Of a DNA stretch of 64,000 nt, positions 37,529 to 48,642 are shown one piece after another. The notes beneath the pieces were generated by a model. It saw only the letters and a list, made by a program, of their open reading frames with translations. It had not been told where the DNA came from and did not search any database. The position numbers and the translations under genes are program-made. Positions within the stretch are counted from its first letter, which is position 1; each line of letters begins with the position of its first letter. The stretch is from an uncultured Sphingomonadaceae bacterium (lineage in GTDB: Bacteria > Pseudomonadota > Alphaproteobacteria > Sphingomonadales > Sphingomonadaceae), in the NCBI GenBank assembly GCA_947495985.1, contig CANMBD010000001.1, positions 310,001-374,000 of the forward strand, written 5' to 3'.

Positions 37529-37951
37529 ATGCGTCATAGAATGAAGGGCCGCCGTATGCAGCGGACCGGTGCTCACCGTCAGGCTTTGCTGAAAAACCTG
37601 TCTGCGGCACTGATCAAGCATGAGCAGATCATGACCACCCTGCCTAAAGCCAAAGAAATGCGGCCTTATGTAGAAAAGCTGATCACGCTGGCGAAAAAAG
37701 GTGGCTTGTCCAATCGTCGTCTAGCTCATGCGCGTTTGATGGACGAAGTACAGGAAAAGAAACTTTTCGGTGAACTGGCTGAACGTTATGCCGACCGTAG
37801 TGGTGGTTATACCCGGATTATCAAGGCGGGTTTCCGCGATTCAGACGCCGCTGCTATGGCGGTAATCGAACTGGTGGATCGTAACGAGGAAGCAAAAGGT
37901 CAGGACAGTGGTCCGGACCAGAATGCTGAAGAAGATTTCGAAGAGGCATAA
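37529..37951 (+). CDS. rplQ: 50S ribosomal protein L17
   Basis: A 140-residue protein at the tunnel exit. [58 protein letters not shown] and [29 protein letters not shown] are typical. A short acidic tail ([11 protein letters not shown]) ends it. Last gene of the alpha operon. Confidence 0.97.
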   Translation: MRHRMKGRRMQRTGAHRQALLKNLSAALIKHEQIMTTLPKAKEMRPYVEKLITLAKKGGLSNRRLAHARLMDEVQEKKLFGELAERYADRSGGYTRIIKAGFRDSDAAAMAVIELVDRNEEAKGQDSGPDQNAEEDFEEA

Positions 37952-37986
37952 GCCGCTTCATCTGAAAGACAGTTTCAATTGATAAT

Positions 37987-38020
37987 AGAGGCCGTGAGCG
38001 ATAAGCTCATGGCCTCTTTT
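37987..38020 (+). terminator. Intrinsic terminator after rplQ
   Basis: A 13-bp stem AGAGGCCGTGAGC / GCTCATGGCCTCT (one G-T) with a 5-nt loop, then TTTTCTTT. It closes the alpha operon. Confidence 0.85.
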
Positions 38021-38050
38021 CTTTGTGTTTCACAGTTTTCGGGGAATTTT

Positions 38051-40207
38051 ATGCGTATCACCGGTCTTCTTGTTCTGGCACTGGCCAGCAGTACGGCAAT
38101 CACTTCCTATCCAGCTCTTGCCCAAACCGAAACAGAAGCGAAGGATGATGCTCTGACCTACCCGAAAACCAAGACCGTCGATGTGATTGAAGAACAATTT
38201 GGGGAGGCTATTGCCGATCCCTATCGTTGGCTGGAAAATGATGTGCGCGAAGATGCAGATGTGGCCGCCTGGGTCGCTGCGCAAAATGCTGTGACGGATA
38301 GCTATTTGGCCACTTTGGATGGCCGTGAACCTCTGGCTGCATCAATGACCGCGCTTTTTGACTATGACGAGATTGAACCGCCGGTCGAGGCAGGCGGAAA
38401 ATATTTCTTCGAGCGCAAAAGTGGTGGCCAGAACCAGGCCATACTCTATGTCCGGGACGGGAAAGACGGCGAAGAGCGTGTGCTAATCGACCCAGCGGAT
38501 TGGTCAGACGATGGCGCGACGGCGTTAGCGGAATGGAAACCTTCAGAAGATGGCAGCTTGCTGGCTTATGCGGTGCAGGACGGCGGTTCCGACTGGCGCA
38601 CCTTGAAGGTCATTAACGTCGCAACCGGCGAGATTATGAAGGACATAGTGGAATGGGTTAAATTCAGCGATCTTGCATGGATGCCGGGCAATAGCGGTTT
38701 TCTCTATTCCCGCTTTCCCGAACCGGAAGAGGGTGAAGCGTTTCAGTCGCTAAACAAAAATCACACCATCTATGTGCATGTTCTAGGGAGCGAGCAGAGC
38801 AAGGATATAAAGGTTTACGCTACCCCTGAGCGACCAGAATTGAGTCACACCGCTACGGTCACTTCGGACAAGCAATGGGTGGTCATTACATCCTCCTCCG
38901 GAACCGATGATCGCTATGAAATCACGCTGGTCAAGGTTGATGCCAATGAGATTATGCCGCGCAAACTTGTGACCGGTTTTGACCACAACTGGTCGCTGAT
39001 TGATGGTGTTGGCGATACGCTCTATTTCATGACCAACATGGATGCGCCGCGCCTGCGGGTCATGAAAACGGATGTCAGCGCTGAAATCCCGGAATGGGTA
39101 GAGGTCGTCCCGGAGCATATGGCGACTATCGATGATGCGGTATTGGTCGGCGACACGCTGGCAGTGGATTATATCGACGATGCCAAAAGTCGACTGGAGT
39201 TATTTGCATTGGACGGTAGCCCCAAAGGCTTAGTTGATCTACCCGGATTGGGGCAGGTCAAGAACCTTGACGGTTCGGCCAAGGCGGACGCTGGTTATTT
39301 CGCATTTGAAAGCTTCAATCGGCCTGCGACGATTTATAGCTTTGGAGACGCGGGCAAACCGACCGTCTGGGCCAAACCGGATATACCGTTTGATCCTGAA
39401 AGCATTACTGTTTCGCAGCGCTTTTATGAAAGCAAAGATGGTACGAAAATTCCGATGTTTCTTGTGCACAAAAAGGATCTGGATCTGAGCCAGGGCGCAC
39501 CGACATTGCTCTACGGCTATGGCGGTTTCAATATTTCGGTTCTGCCCGGTTATAGCGCGCCCAAAATGGCATGGATTGAAGCCGGTGGCGTCTATGCTTC
39601 TGCCAATCTGCGCGGCGGCGGCGAATATGGCAAAGAGTGGCATGATGGCGGTCGCTTAAAGAATAAACAGAATGTGTTCGACGATTTCATCGCTGCCGGT
39701 GAATATCTGATCGCGGAGGGCATTACGCCCAAGGACGGTTTGGCGATTGAGGGACGCTCCAATGGGGGGCTTTTGGTGGGAGCGGTGATGAACCAGCGGC
39801 CCGATCTGTTCACTACGGGGCATGCGGCAGTGGGCGTGATGGATATGCTGCGCTTCGATCGGTTTACCGCGGGGCGTTACTGGGTCGACGATTATGGATA
39901 TCCGAACAAGGAAGCGGATTTCCGCAAGCTGCTGACCTATTCGCCTTATCACAACATAAAGGATGGCACGGACTATCCCGCTCTGATCGTATCAACTGCC
40001 GATACCGACGACCGTGTGGTACCGGGGCATAGCTTCAAATATACCGCGCGCCTGCAAGCGCTGAATACAGGTGACAAGCCGCATCTGATCCGCATCGAAA
40101 CACGGGCAGGGCATGGTAGCGGCAAGCCGACCGACAAGCTGATCGAGGAATATTCCGATATCTACGGTTTCATGGCCGATGCCGTTGGGTTGGAGACTAC
40201 CGAATAG
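38051..40207 (+). CDS. Exported prolyl oligopeptidase (S9A family)
   Basis: From MRITGLLVLALAS (start 38051; an earlier ATG at 37979 would lie in the terminator) a 718-residue serine peptidase with a signal peptide ending near PALAQ. The N-terminal half forms the seven-blade propeller that admits only short peptides. The hydrolase domain carries the nucleophile in GRSNGGLLVGA, the Asp in TADTDDRVVPGHSF and the His in RAGHGSGKPT. It cleaves after proline in peptides, here in the periplasm or outside. Independent transcript after the alpha operon. Confidence 0.93.
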   Translation: MRITGLLVLALASSTAITSYPALAQTETEAKDDALTYPKTKTVDVIEEQFGEAIADPYRWLENDVREDADVAAWVAAQNAVTDSYLATLDGREPLAASMTALFDYDEIEPPVEAGGKYFFERKSGGQNQAILYVRDGKDGEERVLIDPADWSDDGATALAEWKPSEDGSLLAYAVQDGGSDWRTLKVINVATGEIMKDIVEWVKFSDLAWMPGNSGFLYSRFPEPEEGEAFQSLNKNHTIYVHVLGSEQSKDIKVYATPERPELSHTATVTSDKQWVVITSSSGTDDRYEITLVKVDANEIMPRKLVTGFDHNWSLIDGVGDTLYFMTNMDAPRLRVMKTDVSAEIPEWVEVVPEHMATIDDAVLVGDTLAVDYIDDAKSRLELFALDGSPKGLVDLPGLGQVKNLDGSAKADAGYFAFESFNRPATIYSFGDAGKPTVWAKPDIPFDPESITVSQRFYESKDGTKIPMFLVHKKDLDLSQGAPTLLYGYGGFNISVLPGYSAPKMAWIEAGGVYASANLRGGGEYGKEWHDGGRLKNKQNVFDDFIAAGEYLIAEGITPKDGLAIEGRSNGGLLVGAVMNQRPDLFTTGHAAVGVMDMLRFDRFTAGRYWVDDYGYPNKEADFRKLLTYSPYHNIKDGTDYPALIVSTADTDDRVVPGHSFKYTARLQALNTGDKPHLIRIETRAGHGSGKPTDKLIEEYSDIYGFMADAVGLETTE

Positions 40208-40232
40208 GTTCCGCCAACCGGCTTAAAGACAT

Positions 40233-42794
<2,562 letters not shown>

Positions 42795-42920
42795 TCACTG
42801 ATTTTTCAAATGCTTAACATATCCGGACAATTGCCAGTTTTTTCTCGCGCAAAGGTGTGAAGAATGCGAAGAACTTCTGGTGAAATATTCGCTTTATGCA
42901 CTTGCCACTTGGTCTTTTAA

Positions 42921-42934
42921 AGAACTTCGGTTCT
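42921..42934 (+). repeat. UUCG-capped hairpin in the gyrB-thioesterase gap
   Basis: AGAAC-TTCG-GTTCT, a five-pair stem with the extra-stable UUCG tetraloop, followed by further short dyads up to 43010 (AACC/GGTT and a CGCG dyad). The 302-bp gap 42732-43033 otherwise holds no gene. It may be the structured leader of the thioesterase mRNA. Confidence 0.35.
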
Positions 42935-43033
42935 CTAACCTTCAAAGAGGGTTGCAAGCGTATCGTGAACAACCATAAGAACTTAGCTGCTTCGCGCGTT
43001 CGCGTGAACCAAACAGAAGAAGAGCGATAAAAT

Positions 43034-43435
43034 ATGAGTAACCCCGCCGATATTGTCCCCTTTGCCAAAACCATGGGCATTAAAATCACCGAAATGACCA
43101 AGGAGAAAATCCGCGGCGAGATGCTGGTGCGCCCGGACATATGCACCGCCGGAAACGGGAGAGGCACGCCGTCCATTCATGGCGGCGCAGTGATGACGTT
43201 CGCTGATGTTCTGGGTGCTTTTGGCGGCTTTGCCAACTTGCCCGAAGGATCGAGCGGTACCACTACCTCGGAGAGCAAGACCAATTTCCTCAATGCTGCG
43301 CCAGAGGGGCAGATCGTTTATGGGGAAGCTGTGCCGTTGAAAGTCGGCAAAAGGCAGTCTGTATGGCAATCGCGGTTATCGCTGGAAGACGGAACATTGG
43401 TTGCCGTCGTGACTCAGACGCAAATTGTGCTTTGA
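43034..43435 (+). CDS. PaaI-family hotdog thioesterase
   Basis: A 133-residue single hotdog domain. The PaaI-type helix reads SIHGGAVMTFADVLGAFGGFANLPEGSSGTTTSESKTNFLNAAPEGQIVYGEA, with the conserved HGG and TxxSKTNFL strand. These enzymes hydrolyse acyl-CoA thioesters, often aromatic or medium-chain. The substrate is not evident here. It reads divergently from gyrB. Confidence 0.88.
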   Translation: MSNPADIVPFAKTMGIKITEMTKEKIRGEMLVRPDICTAGNGRGTPSIHGGAVMTFADVLGAFGGFANLPEGSSGTTTSESKTNFLNAAPEGQIVYGEAVPLKVGKRQSVWQSRLSLEDGTLVAVVTQTQIVL

Positions 43436-43491
43436 GGCATTCCCTCATTCGAATCTTTCCAAAAGCCGGCATTTTAGTCTAGACCATAGAC

Positions 43492-44007
43492 ATGATGAGA
43501 AGTTTGATCCCCGCCGTGCTGATTTGTTTTGCGGCCAGCGCCTGTTCTGAAACCACTCAGGTCAGCGATGACCTGCAGGAAAGTCAGACGGATACGGCCA
43601 ATCCAACCGGCCGGACCGAGAGGATTGGTGCCAATCCCGGTGAACGTCCGGTGCGTATTGGCGAGGGCGGGCCGAGATTTGATGCCTGTCAGGCAATGGG
43701 CCGTGTCACCGGCCTCCGCGAAGCGGAGCTTGACGTCCTGATCGCGCCTTTCGATGCCGCAGAGCCCAAGGACAGTCTGTCGGCGGGCCAGTTGGTCCAT
43801 ATCTGCACCCGCAGCCACGACCAGCAATGGCTGGGCATTGTATATGATGACGCCGCGGCAGCAGCGGAGCCAAGCGCTGACGGTGCCCCAACCTCTGGAT
43901 CACAGGATTGCGGTGTGTCTTCGCCGGTGCGATCCAAACGCAACTATGACGGCCCCTGCAAAAGCGGCTGGGTCGAAAGCACGTTCGTCAGGCTGGTCGC
44001 CGGATAA
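43492..44007 (+). CDS. Lipoprotein with SH3-like C-terminal domain
   Basis: A 171-residue protein with a lipobox (CFAASAC, lipidated Cys at about 18). A second ATG follows immediately, so the start may be one codon later. After a Thr/Asn-rich linker comes DACQAMGRVTGLREAELDVLIAPFDAAEPKDSLSAGQLVHICTRSHDQQWLGIVYDD, resembling bacterial SH3-like (SH3b) cell-wall-binding modules, ending in GWVESTFVRLVAG. Four Cys in the C-terminal half could form disulfides. Likely a periplasmic envelope protein; function unknown. Confidence 0.7.
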   Translation: MMRSLIPAVLICFAASACSETTQVSDDLQESQTDTANPTGRTERIGANPGERPVRIGEGGPRFDACQAMGRVTGLREAELDVLIAPFDAAEPKDSLSAGQLVHICTRSHDQQWLGIVYDDAAAAAEPSADGAPTSGSQDCGVSSPVRSKRNYDGPCKSGWVESTFVRLVAG

Positions 44008-44035
44008 TTCGGCCCCGTTCAAGGGATATCAGATC

Positions 44036-44443
44036 CTAATTATTCTGAATCGTTCGCTCGATATCCTTAATCGACGAGTTGGTCAGCGTCTTGCCCATTT
44101 CCAGAACGATCCTGTCGGTCACTTCCTTGTGCAACAGGGGGCGCATTTCGCCGAGACTGTCCGGATCCGCGGCCAATACCAGACTGTCAAAATCGCCGCT
44201 GCTCGCGCGGCTATAGAGATGATGGGCAAGCTGTTTCGAGAAAGTTGCTTCATCGGTCTCTTTTGGTGAGGAATCGGTAACATAGGAACCGGATGGTCCC
44301 TCCGAGCTTAGATTCTTCGGATTGATGGTGCTCTCGGCCCGCAGCTTGATGCCATCCTGGTCACCAATATTGCGATAAAGCTTGGCTTCGGCTCCAGTGG
44401 CAACAACGACCAGGCAGTTGGTTGGGATAGGAGAATTTGTCAT
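44036..44443 (-). CDS. Host attachment family protein
   Basis: A 135-residue protein matching the host-attachment protein family first named for a plant-attachment locus: CLVVVATGAEAKLYRN start, FSKQLAHHLYSRASSGDFDSLVLAADPDSLGEMRPLLHKEVTDRIVLEMGKTLTNSSIKDIERTI end. Members occur widely in non-host-associated alphaproteobacteria, and the true function is uncertain; the fold resembles release-factor/Pelota-like domains. GGAG precedes the ATG. Minus strand, upstream of nothing operonic except the symporter reading in the same direction. Confidence 0.8.
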   Translation of the reverse strand: MTNSPIPTNCLVVVATGAEAKLYRNIGDQDGIKLRAESTINPKNLSSEGPSGSYVTDSSPKETDEATFSKQLAHHLYSRASSGDFDSLVLAADPDSLGEMRPLLHKEVTDRIVLEMGKTLTNSSIKDIERTIQNN

Positions 44444-44498
44444 GTCATCTCCTTTGTTTGAGAGGGTGAACTTGTTTCGAAATTTATGTCGTTAGGAG

Positions 44499-45842
44499 TT
44501 AAACGCTTTGCTCGGCTGGTCGTTCCGCAACTGGAACGGCAGTTTTCCGCAACAGACTGCTTGCGGTCAGGTCACCTGCGACATTGACGCTGGTGCGGCT
44601 CATATCCAATATCCGGTCGACGCCCATCACGATGACCATGCCATCGGCCGGGATCCCAAAACCCACCGCCACGCTGATCAGAATCGCTATGCTGACTCCA
44701 GGCGTTCCGGGTGCGCCGATGGAGGAGGCGACCAGTGTTACGGTCATCACCATGATCTGGCCCGCGCTCAATTCAATACCTGACATTTGCGCGAGAAAGA
44801 GGATCGCGACGCTTTGGTACAAAGCCGTCCCGGCCATGTTCATGGTTGCCCCCAGCGGCGCAACGAGGTTTGCGATGTCCCGTGGTACGCCGAGCTTCTT
44901 CGCCGACTGGACGGTGCTGGGCATGACCGCTGCTGAACTGGATGTCGAAAAAGCGAGTAGCAAGGTTTCTCCCGCTTTCTTGAAAAACGTGATGGGCCCT
45001 ATCCGGCAAAAAATGGCCAGGATGGAGAGGTACAGCAGGAAAAGCAGCAATAGACCGAGCAGGACGGTACCGACATAGGCGGAGACGGCTATGAGTGTAT
45101 CAAGCCCGATCTGCATGACGAGCTGTGCCATCATGCCGAAAACAGCCAGGGGCGCGAGGAACATCGCCCATTTGACGATGGTCATGCAGATCGACAGCAG
45201 CGCGTCGAGCACAGACAGAAACGGCTCTATCCGGTCTCGCGCAACCTGTGTTGCGGCGATGCCGACCAGCAAGGCGAGGACAACAACCGCCAATAAATCC
45301 CCCTGCACGATCGATGCGGTGGGATTGTCGGGCAGGATCGCGGAAATTAATTCTGGCGCATTGCCGAGGTCAAATGTGGTCGTTTCGCCGTTCGGGGCAG
45401 TCGTACCAGTTGAGATACGGAATGAACCGGTCAGCCCCGCGCCAGGGCGCAAAATGCCAGCAAGCGTGATACCAATGGCAGCCGCGGCGAATGTGGTCGC
45501 AAGGACGAAACCGGCAAAGCGCAGCCCGATCCGTTGCAGCGCCTCACTCGACCCGCTGCCGGTTAGGCCGCCGATGATCGAGGCAAATACCAGCGGCACC
45601 AGCACCATGGCGATAAGGCCCAGAAAGAGTTGCCCGGGAAGCGCCAGCCAAGCACCCAGCCAGCGCGCCGTTTGAGCTGAAATCAGGCCGCCTTCCGGAC
45701 CGAGCAGCAATCCGGTCGCGATGCCGAGCACCAGAGCGACCATGACCTGTGCCCATAGCCTGGTCTGTATCCAGCTGTGCATTTTCGCAGATTGCTGGCC
45801 GAGGCGTATGGGCGGCAGCTCAGGAAGGGGCGGTATCGGCAT
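44499..45842 (-). CDS. Dicarboxylate/amino acid:cation symporter (DAACS)
   Basis: From MPIPPLPELPP (start 45842) 447 residues. The open frame reaches 46076, but that would run into the divergent acyl-CoA synthetase and adds no homology. Eight hydrophobic helices and two hairpins of the GltP/DctA fold. Diagnostic motifs are the serine-rich hairpin LAFSTSSSAAVMPSTV and the substrate helix APLGATMNMAGTALYQ, then IGAPGTPGV. Imports dicarboxylates or acidic amino acids with Na+ or H+; the exact substrate is not resolvable. Confidence 0.9.
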   Translation of the reverse strand: MPIPPLPELPPIRLGQQSAKMHSWIQTRLWAQVMVALVLGIATGLLLGPEGGLISAQTARWLGAWLALPGQLFLGLIAMVLVPLVFASIIGGLTGSGSSEALQRIGLRFAGFVLATTFAAAAIGITLAGILRPGAGLTGSFRISTGTTAPNGETTTFDLGNAPELISAILPDNPTASIVQGDLLAVVVLALLVGIAATQVARDRIEPFLSVLDALLSICMTIVKWAMFLAPLAVFGMMAQLVMQIGLDTLIAVSAYVGTVLLGLLLLFLLYLSILAIFCRIGPITFFKKAGETLLLAFSTSSSAAVMPSTVQSAKKLGVPRDIANLVAPLGATMNMAGTALYQSVAILFLAQMSGIELSAGQIMVMTVTLVASSIGAPGTPGVSIAILISVAVGFGIPADGMVIVMGVDRILDMSRTSVNVAGDLTASSLLRKTAVPVAERPAEQSV

Positions 45843-46028
45843 GGGTCTGCTGTTTCCGTATCTTTGGGCCGTGACATTATTGATGGTCAAATCAGAAACG
45901 AGAACCGGTTCTGAGCCAGGCCGGGCGGGGTTTCCCGCTATCCGCATCCCGAAACAATAGGTAATATTCCGGATGGCCGTTGAAATGCTGGATTGCATTT
46001 TTTCGCGTGATGCAGGAAACATCGGTTC

Positions 46029-47609
46029 ATGACAAAAATTGATCCTATCGCTTATCTCGACCAACCTTTTGGCCACTTATCCGATCTTATCAATGCCCAT
46101 GCTGTCAACCAGCCGGATCGTATCGCTCTGGATGATGGTGAGGAACGGTTGAACTGGCGGGAAACTGCGGCTTTGGTCAATCGGGCGGCGGCACAGCTTC
46201 AGGCAGATGGGCTGCAAAAAGGGCAGGCGGTGTCGATCCTCGGCACTACAACCATCCGATACGCTATCGCCTATCTTGGCGCTATTGTTGCTGGCGGTTG
46301 CGCGGCACCTTTGACAACTTCCGCCACACCCAAACAGCTCGCCAACATGATGGCAGACAGCGGCGCGATGCATTTATTTGTCGATAGCGCCAAACGCGCC
46401 GAGCTTTTCGAAAGCGGTATCGACCTGCCTCCGCTGAAGCACATCATTATGGATGCTGCAGGAGAGAACGCACCATTGATGCATGACTGGATGGCAGATG
46501 ATGACGCGATGCCCGCTGATCCAGGCGTTGGCCCTGAGGACCCGTTCAATATCATCTATTCAAGCGGCACAACCGGTACACCCAAAGGTATAGTCCATAG
46601 CCGTCAGATGCGCTGGTATCAGATGGCTGTCGGCGAAAATTCCGGCTACGGTCAGCCCGGCCAGGTCTCGCTGTTCTCCACCCCGCTTTATTCAAACACG
46701 ACCCTCGGCATATTCGTCGCGACCGTTGCCTATGGCGGTACATCCATTCTCATGCGTAAATTTGATTGCCAGCGCTGGCTAGAACTGGCGGAGGAAAACC
46801 GCGCCAGTCATACGATGCTGGTCCCGGTGCAATATCAGCGGCTAATGGATTTTGACGGGTTTGACGATTATGATCTTTCTGCGTTCACCCACAAATATTG
46901 TACCAGCGCGCCCTTCTCGGCGGAGCTGAAAGCCGAGGTTATCGAGCGTATGCCCGGCGGTCTTATCGAAATCTATTCTATGACCGAGGGCGGAGTGGTT
47001 TGCATCCTGCTGGCGCATGCCCACCCTGACAAGCTGCACACAGTCGGTATCGCCTGGGGTGGCAGCGAAGTGATTACTGTGGACGAAGACCTGAACCGCT
47101 TGCCCGCTGGCGAAATGGGTGAGCTGATTGGACGTTCGCAGACAATGATGAGCGGCTATCAGAACCAGCCGGAAAAAACCGAAGAAGCCAGCTGGTATGA
47201 CGAAAATGGCGACCGCTGGCAGCGTATGGGCGACATTGGCAGAGTCGATGAAGACGGTTTCATCATGCTAATGGGCCGATCCAAGGACATGATTATATCA
47301 GGCGGCTTCAACATTTATCCCCGCGATCTTGAGGAAGCTTTGATGGCGCAACCGGATGTGGCCGACGCTGCTGTCGTCGGCGTTGCCTCCAGGCAATGGG
47401 GAGAAACACCGGTTGGATTTGTCGTGGCGGAAGCTGGTGTATCGCTGGATCTCGAAGCTTTAAAGGCGGCAACCAATGTTGAACTTGGCAAGACCCAGCG
47501 TCTGTCGGAACTGCACCTGATCGACGAGTTGCCGCGCAGTCATATTGGCAAGATCCTGAAGACGGAATTGCGGGACAGGGCCCAGCAGGCAAATGCCGCG
47601 GCCGGTTAA
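46029..47609 (+). CDS. Class I adenylate-forming enzyme (acyl-CoA synthetase)
   Basis: A 526-residue ANL-superfamily protein. AMP-binding motif YSSGTTGTPKGIVHS near residues 177-191, then YSMTEGG, the hinge Asp region GDIGRVDEDGFIMLMGRSKDMIISGGFNIYPRDLEEAL and the catalytic C-terminal Lys in SHIGKILKTELR. It activates a carboxylic acid to its adenylate and then the CoA thioester. The fatty or aromatic acid substrate is not clear. Divergent from the symporter gene, with starts 186 bp apart. Confidence 0.92.
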   Translation: MTKIDPIAYLDQPFGHLSDLINAHAVNQPDRIALDDGEERLNWRETAALVNRAAAQLQADGLQKGQAVSILGTTTIRYAIAYLGAIVAGGCAAPLTTSATPKQLANMMADSGAMHLFVDSAKRAELFESGIDLPPLKHIIMDAAGENAPLMHDWMADDDAMPADPGVGPEDPFNIIYSSGTTGTPKGIVHSRQMRWYQMAVGENSGYGQPGQVSLFSTPLYSNTTLGIFVATVAYGGTSILMRKFDCQRWLELAEENRASHTMLVPVQYQRLMDFDGFDDYDLSAFTHKYCTSAPFSAELKAEVIERMPGGLIEIYSMTEGGVVCILLAHAHPDKLHTVGIAWGGSEVITVDEDLNRLPAGEMGELIGRSQTMMSGYQNQPEKTEEASWYDENGDRWQRMGDIGRVDEDGFIMLMGRSKDMIISGGFNIYPRDLEEALMAQPDVADAAVVGVASRQWGETPVGFVVAEAGVSLDLEALKAATNVELGKTQRLSELHLIDELPRSHIGKILKTELRDRAQQANAAAG

Positions 47610-47754
47610 CCACCTTTCTAAAGGCTTTATTGTCGATAATGATTACATTTATGACATGGTTAATGAGAATTTAACCAATCAAGTATCTGTGATATAAGTC
47701 TTCTCTAAAGATGGCATATGTTCTGCTTATCTTGTCATCAAGCGGGTTCGGTTT

Positions 47755-47775
47755 GTTCAAACGTTAACGTTGAAC
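47755..47775. promoter_or_regulatory. Imperfect palindrome upstream of the PEP-CTERM gene
   Basis: GTTCAA-ACGTTAACGT-TGAAC, nearly perfect dyad symmetry with one unpaired base, about 50 bp before the PEP-CTERM gene. It looks like an operator for a dimeric regulator. Confidence 0.4.
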
Positions 47776-47824
47776 TGGTTGGGACCCGGATGATGAAAAG
47801 ATAGAAAACGGGGCAGACAACATC

Positions 47825-48511
47825 ATGCGCAAGATTTCCATAGTAACACTGACCGCCATCGGCCTCGCAGCTGCTTATGCAACGCCGGCATCGGCAGGAG
47901 TTATCGACTATGCAGCGACCAACTATACTGGCGGGTCCTGTAAGCATGGCCTTTACACCGGCAATACCGGCAGGGGCTGTAATCGTCGCTATTCTTTTCA
48001 GGATGGTACCACGTTCAGCTATGATACCGACGCGCAGACAGCTACACTGACCGGTACAGCCATTAACGGTTCGGGGCAGGTCGCAACGCTGGACCTGAAT
48101 TTCAGCAACTTCCTTGATACCATCGACGGCACCAATTTCGACTACAAAAATGGCGGCGGCAATTTTAATCCTGTCACCGACACCCCGGATATTGATTTCT
48201 TCACCAACGGTTCTGGCACCATAAGCATTGACGGTGCGGTTTATACCGTAAACCCGAATGACCCATTTGCCGGCAACACTACACTGCAATTTGGTCATGG
48301 TGCAAATGACAAGAACAAGAATTTTGGTGGGTCGGCCTGGCTGAATATCCTGAACCCTCATGGCCACGCTGTTCGGCACTGGGATGTTAATTTCAACCTC
48401 GACAAGATCGCGTCGGAAGTGCCTGAGCCAGGTGCTCTGGGCTTACTGGGACTTGCGGTGGGCGGACTTTGGGCAGGCACACGCCGTCGCCGCAAAAAGC
48501 TTGCTGCATAA
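47825..48511 (+). CDS. PEP-CTERM sorting-domain surface protein
   Basis: A 228-residue exported protein. A signal peptide ends near ASAG. The body is Gly/Asn/Thr/Asp-rich, beta-like, with two Cys near residues 39 and 52. The C-terminus is a textbook PEP-CTERM signal: VPEPGALGLLGLAVGGLWAGTRRRRKK, i.e. PEP motif, hydrophobic helix and Arg cluster, recognised and cut by an exosortase. The exosortase (xrt) is not in the window. Such proteins are linked with extracellular polysaccharide. Terminator downstream. Confidence 0.88.
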   Translation: MRKISIVTLTAIGLAAAYATPASAGVIDYAATNYTGGSCKHGLYTGNTGRGCNRRYSFQDGTTFSYDTDAQTATLTGTAINGSGQVATLDLNFSNFLDTIDGTNFDYKNGGGNFNPVTDTPDIDFFTNGSGTISIDGAVYTVNPNDPFAGNTTLQFGHGANDKNKNFGGSAWLNILNPHGHAVRHWDVNFNLDKIASEVPEPGALGLLGLAVGGLWAGTRRRRKKLAA

Positions 48512-48536
48512 GCAATTAGTTCAATCAGAATACTGG

Positions 48537-48571
48537 AACCGGGCGAGCTCATTATCGGCCGGTTTCTTTTT
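48537..48571 (+). terminator. Intrinsic terminator after the PEP-CTERM gene
   Basis: AACCGG (48537-48542) pairs with CCGGTT (48559-48564), followed by TCTTTTT. It isolates the PEP-CTERM transcript from the following TPR gene. Confidence 0.6.
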
Positions 48572-48642
48572 ATCTGCAATTGGCCGCTATGGTATAATGC
48601 AGATTAGCCCTTTTTAAAGGCTTTCGGGGTTATTCAAAGTCC

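Noticed and set aside
45843..46076. 78-codon upstream extension of the symporter
   Set aside because: It would overlap the divergent acyl-CoA synthetase start and lacks homology; the transporter starts normally at 45842.
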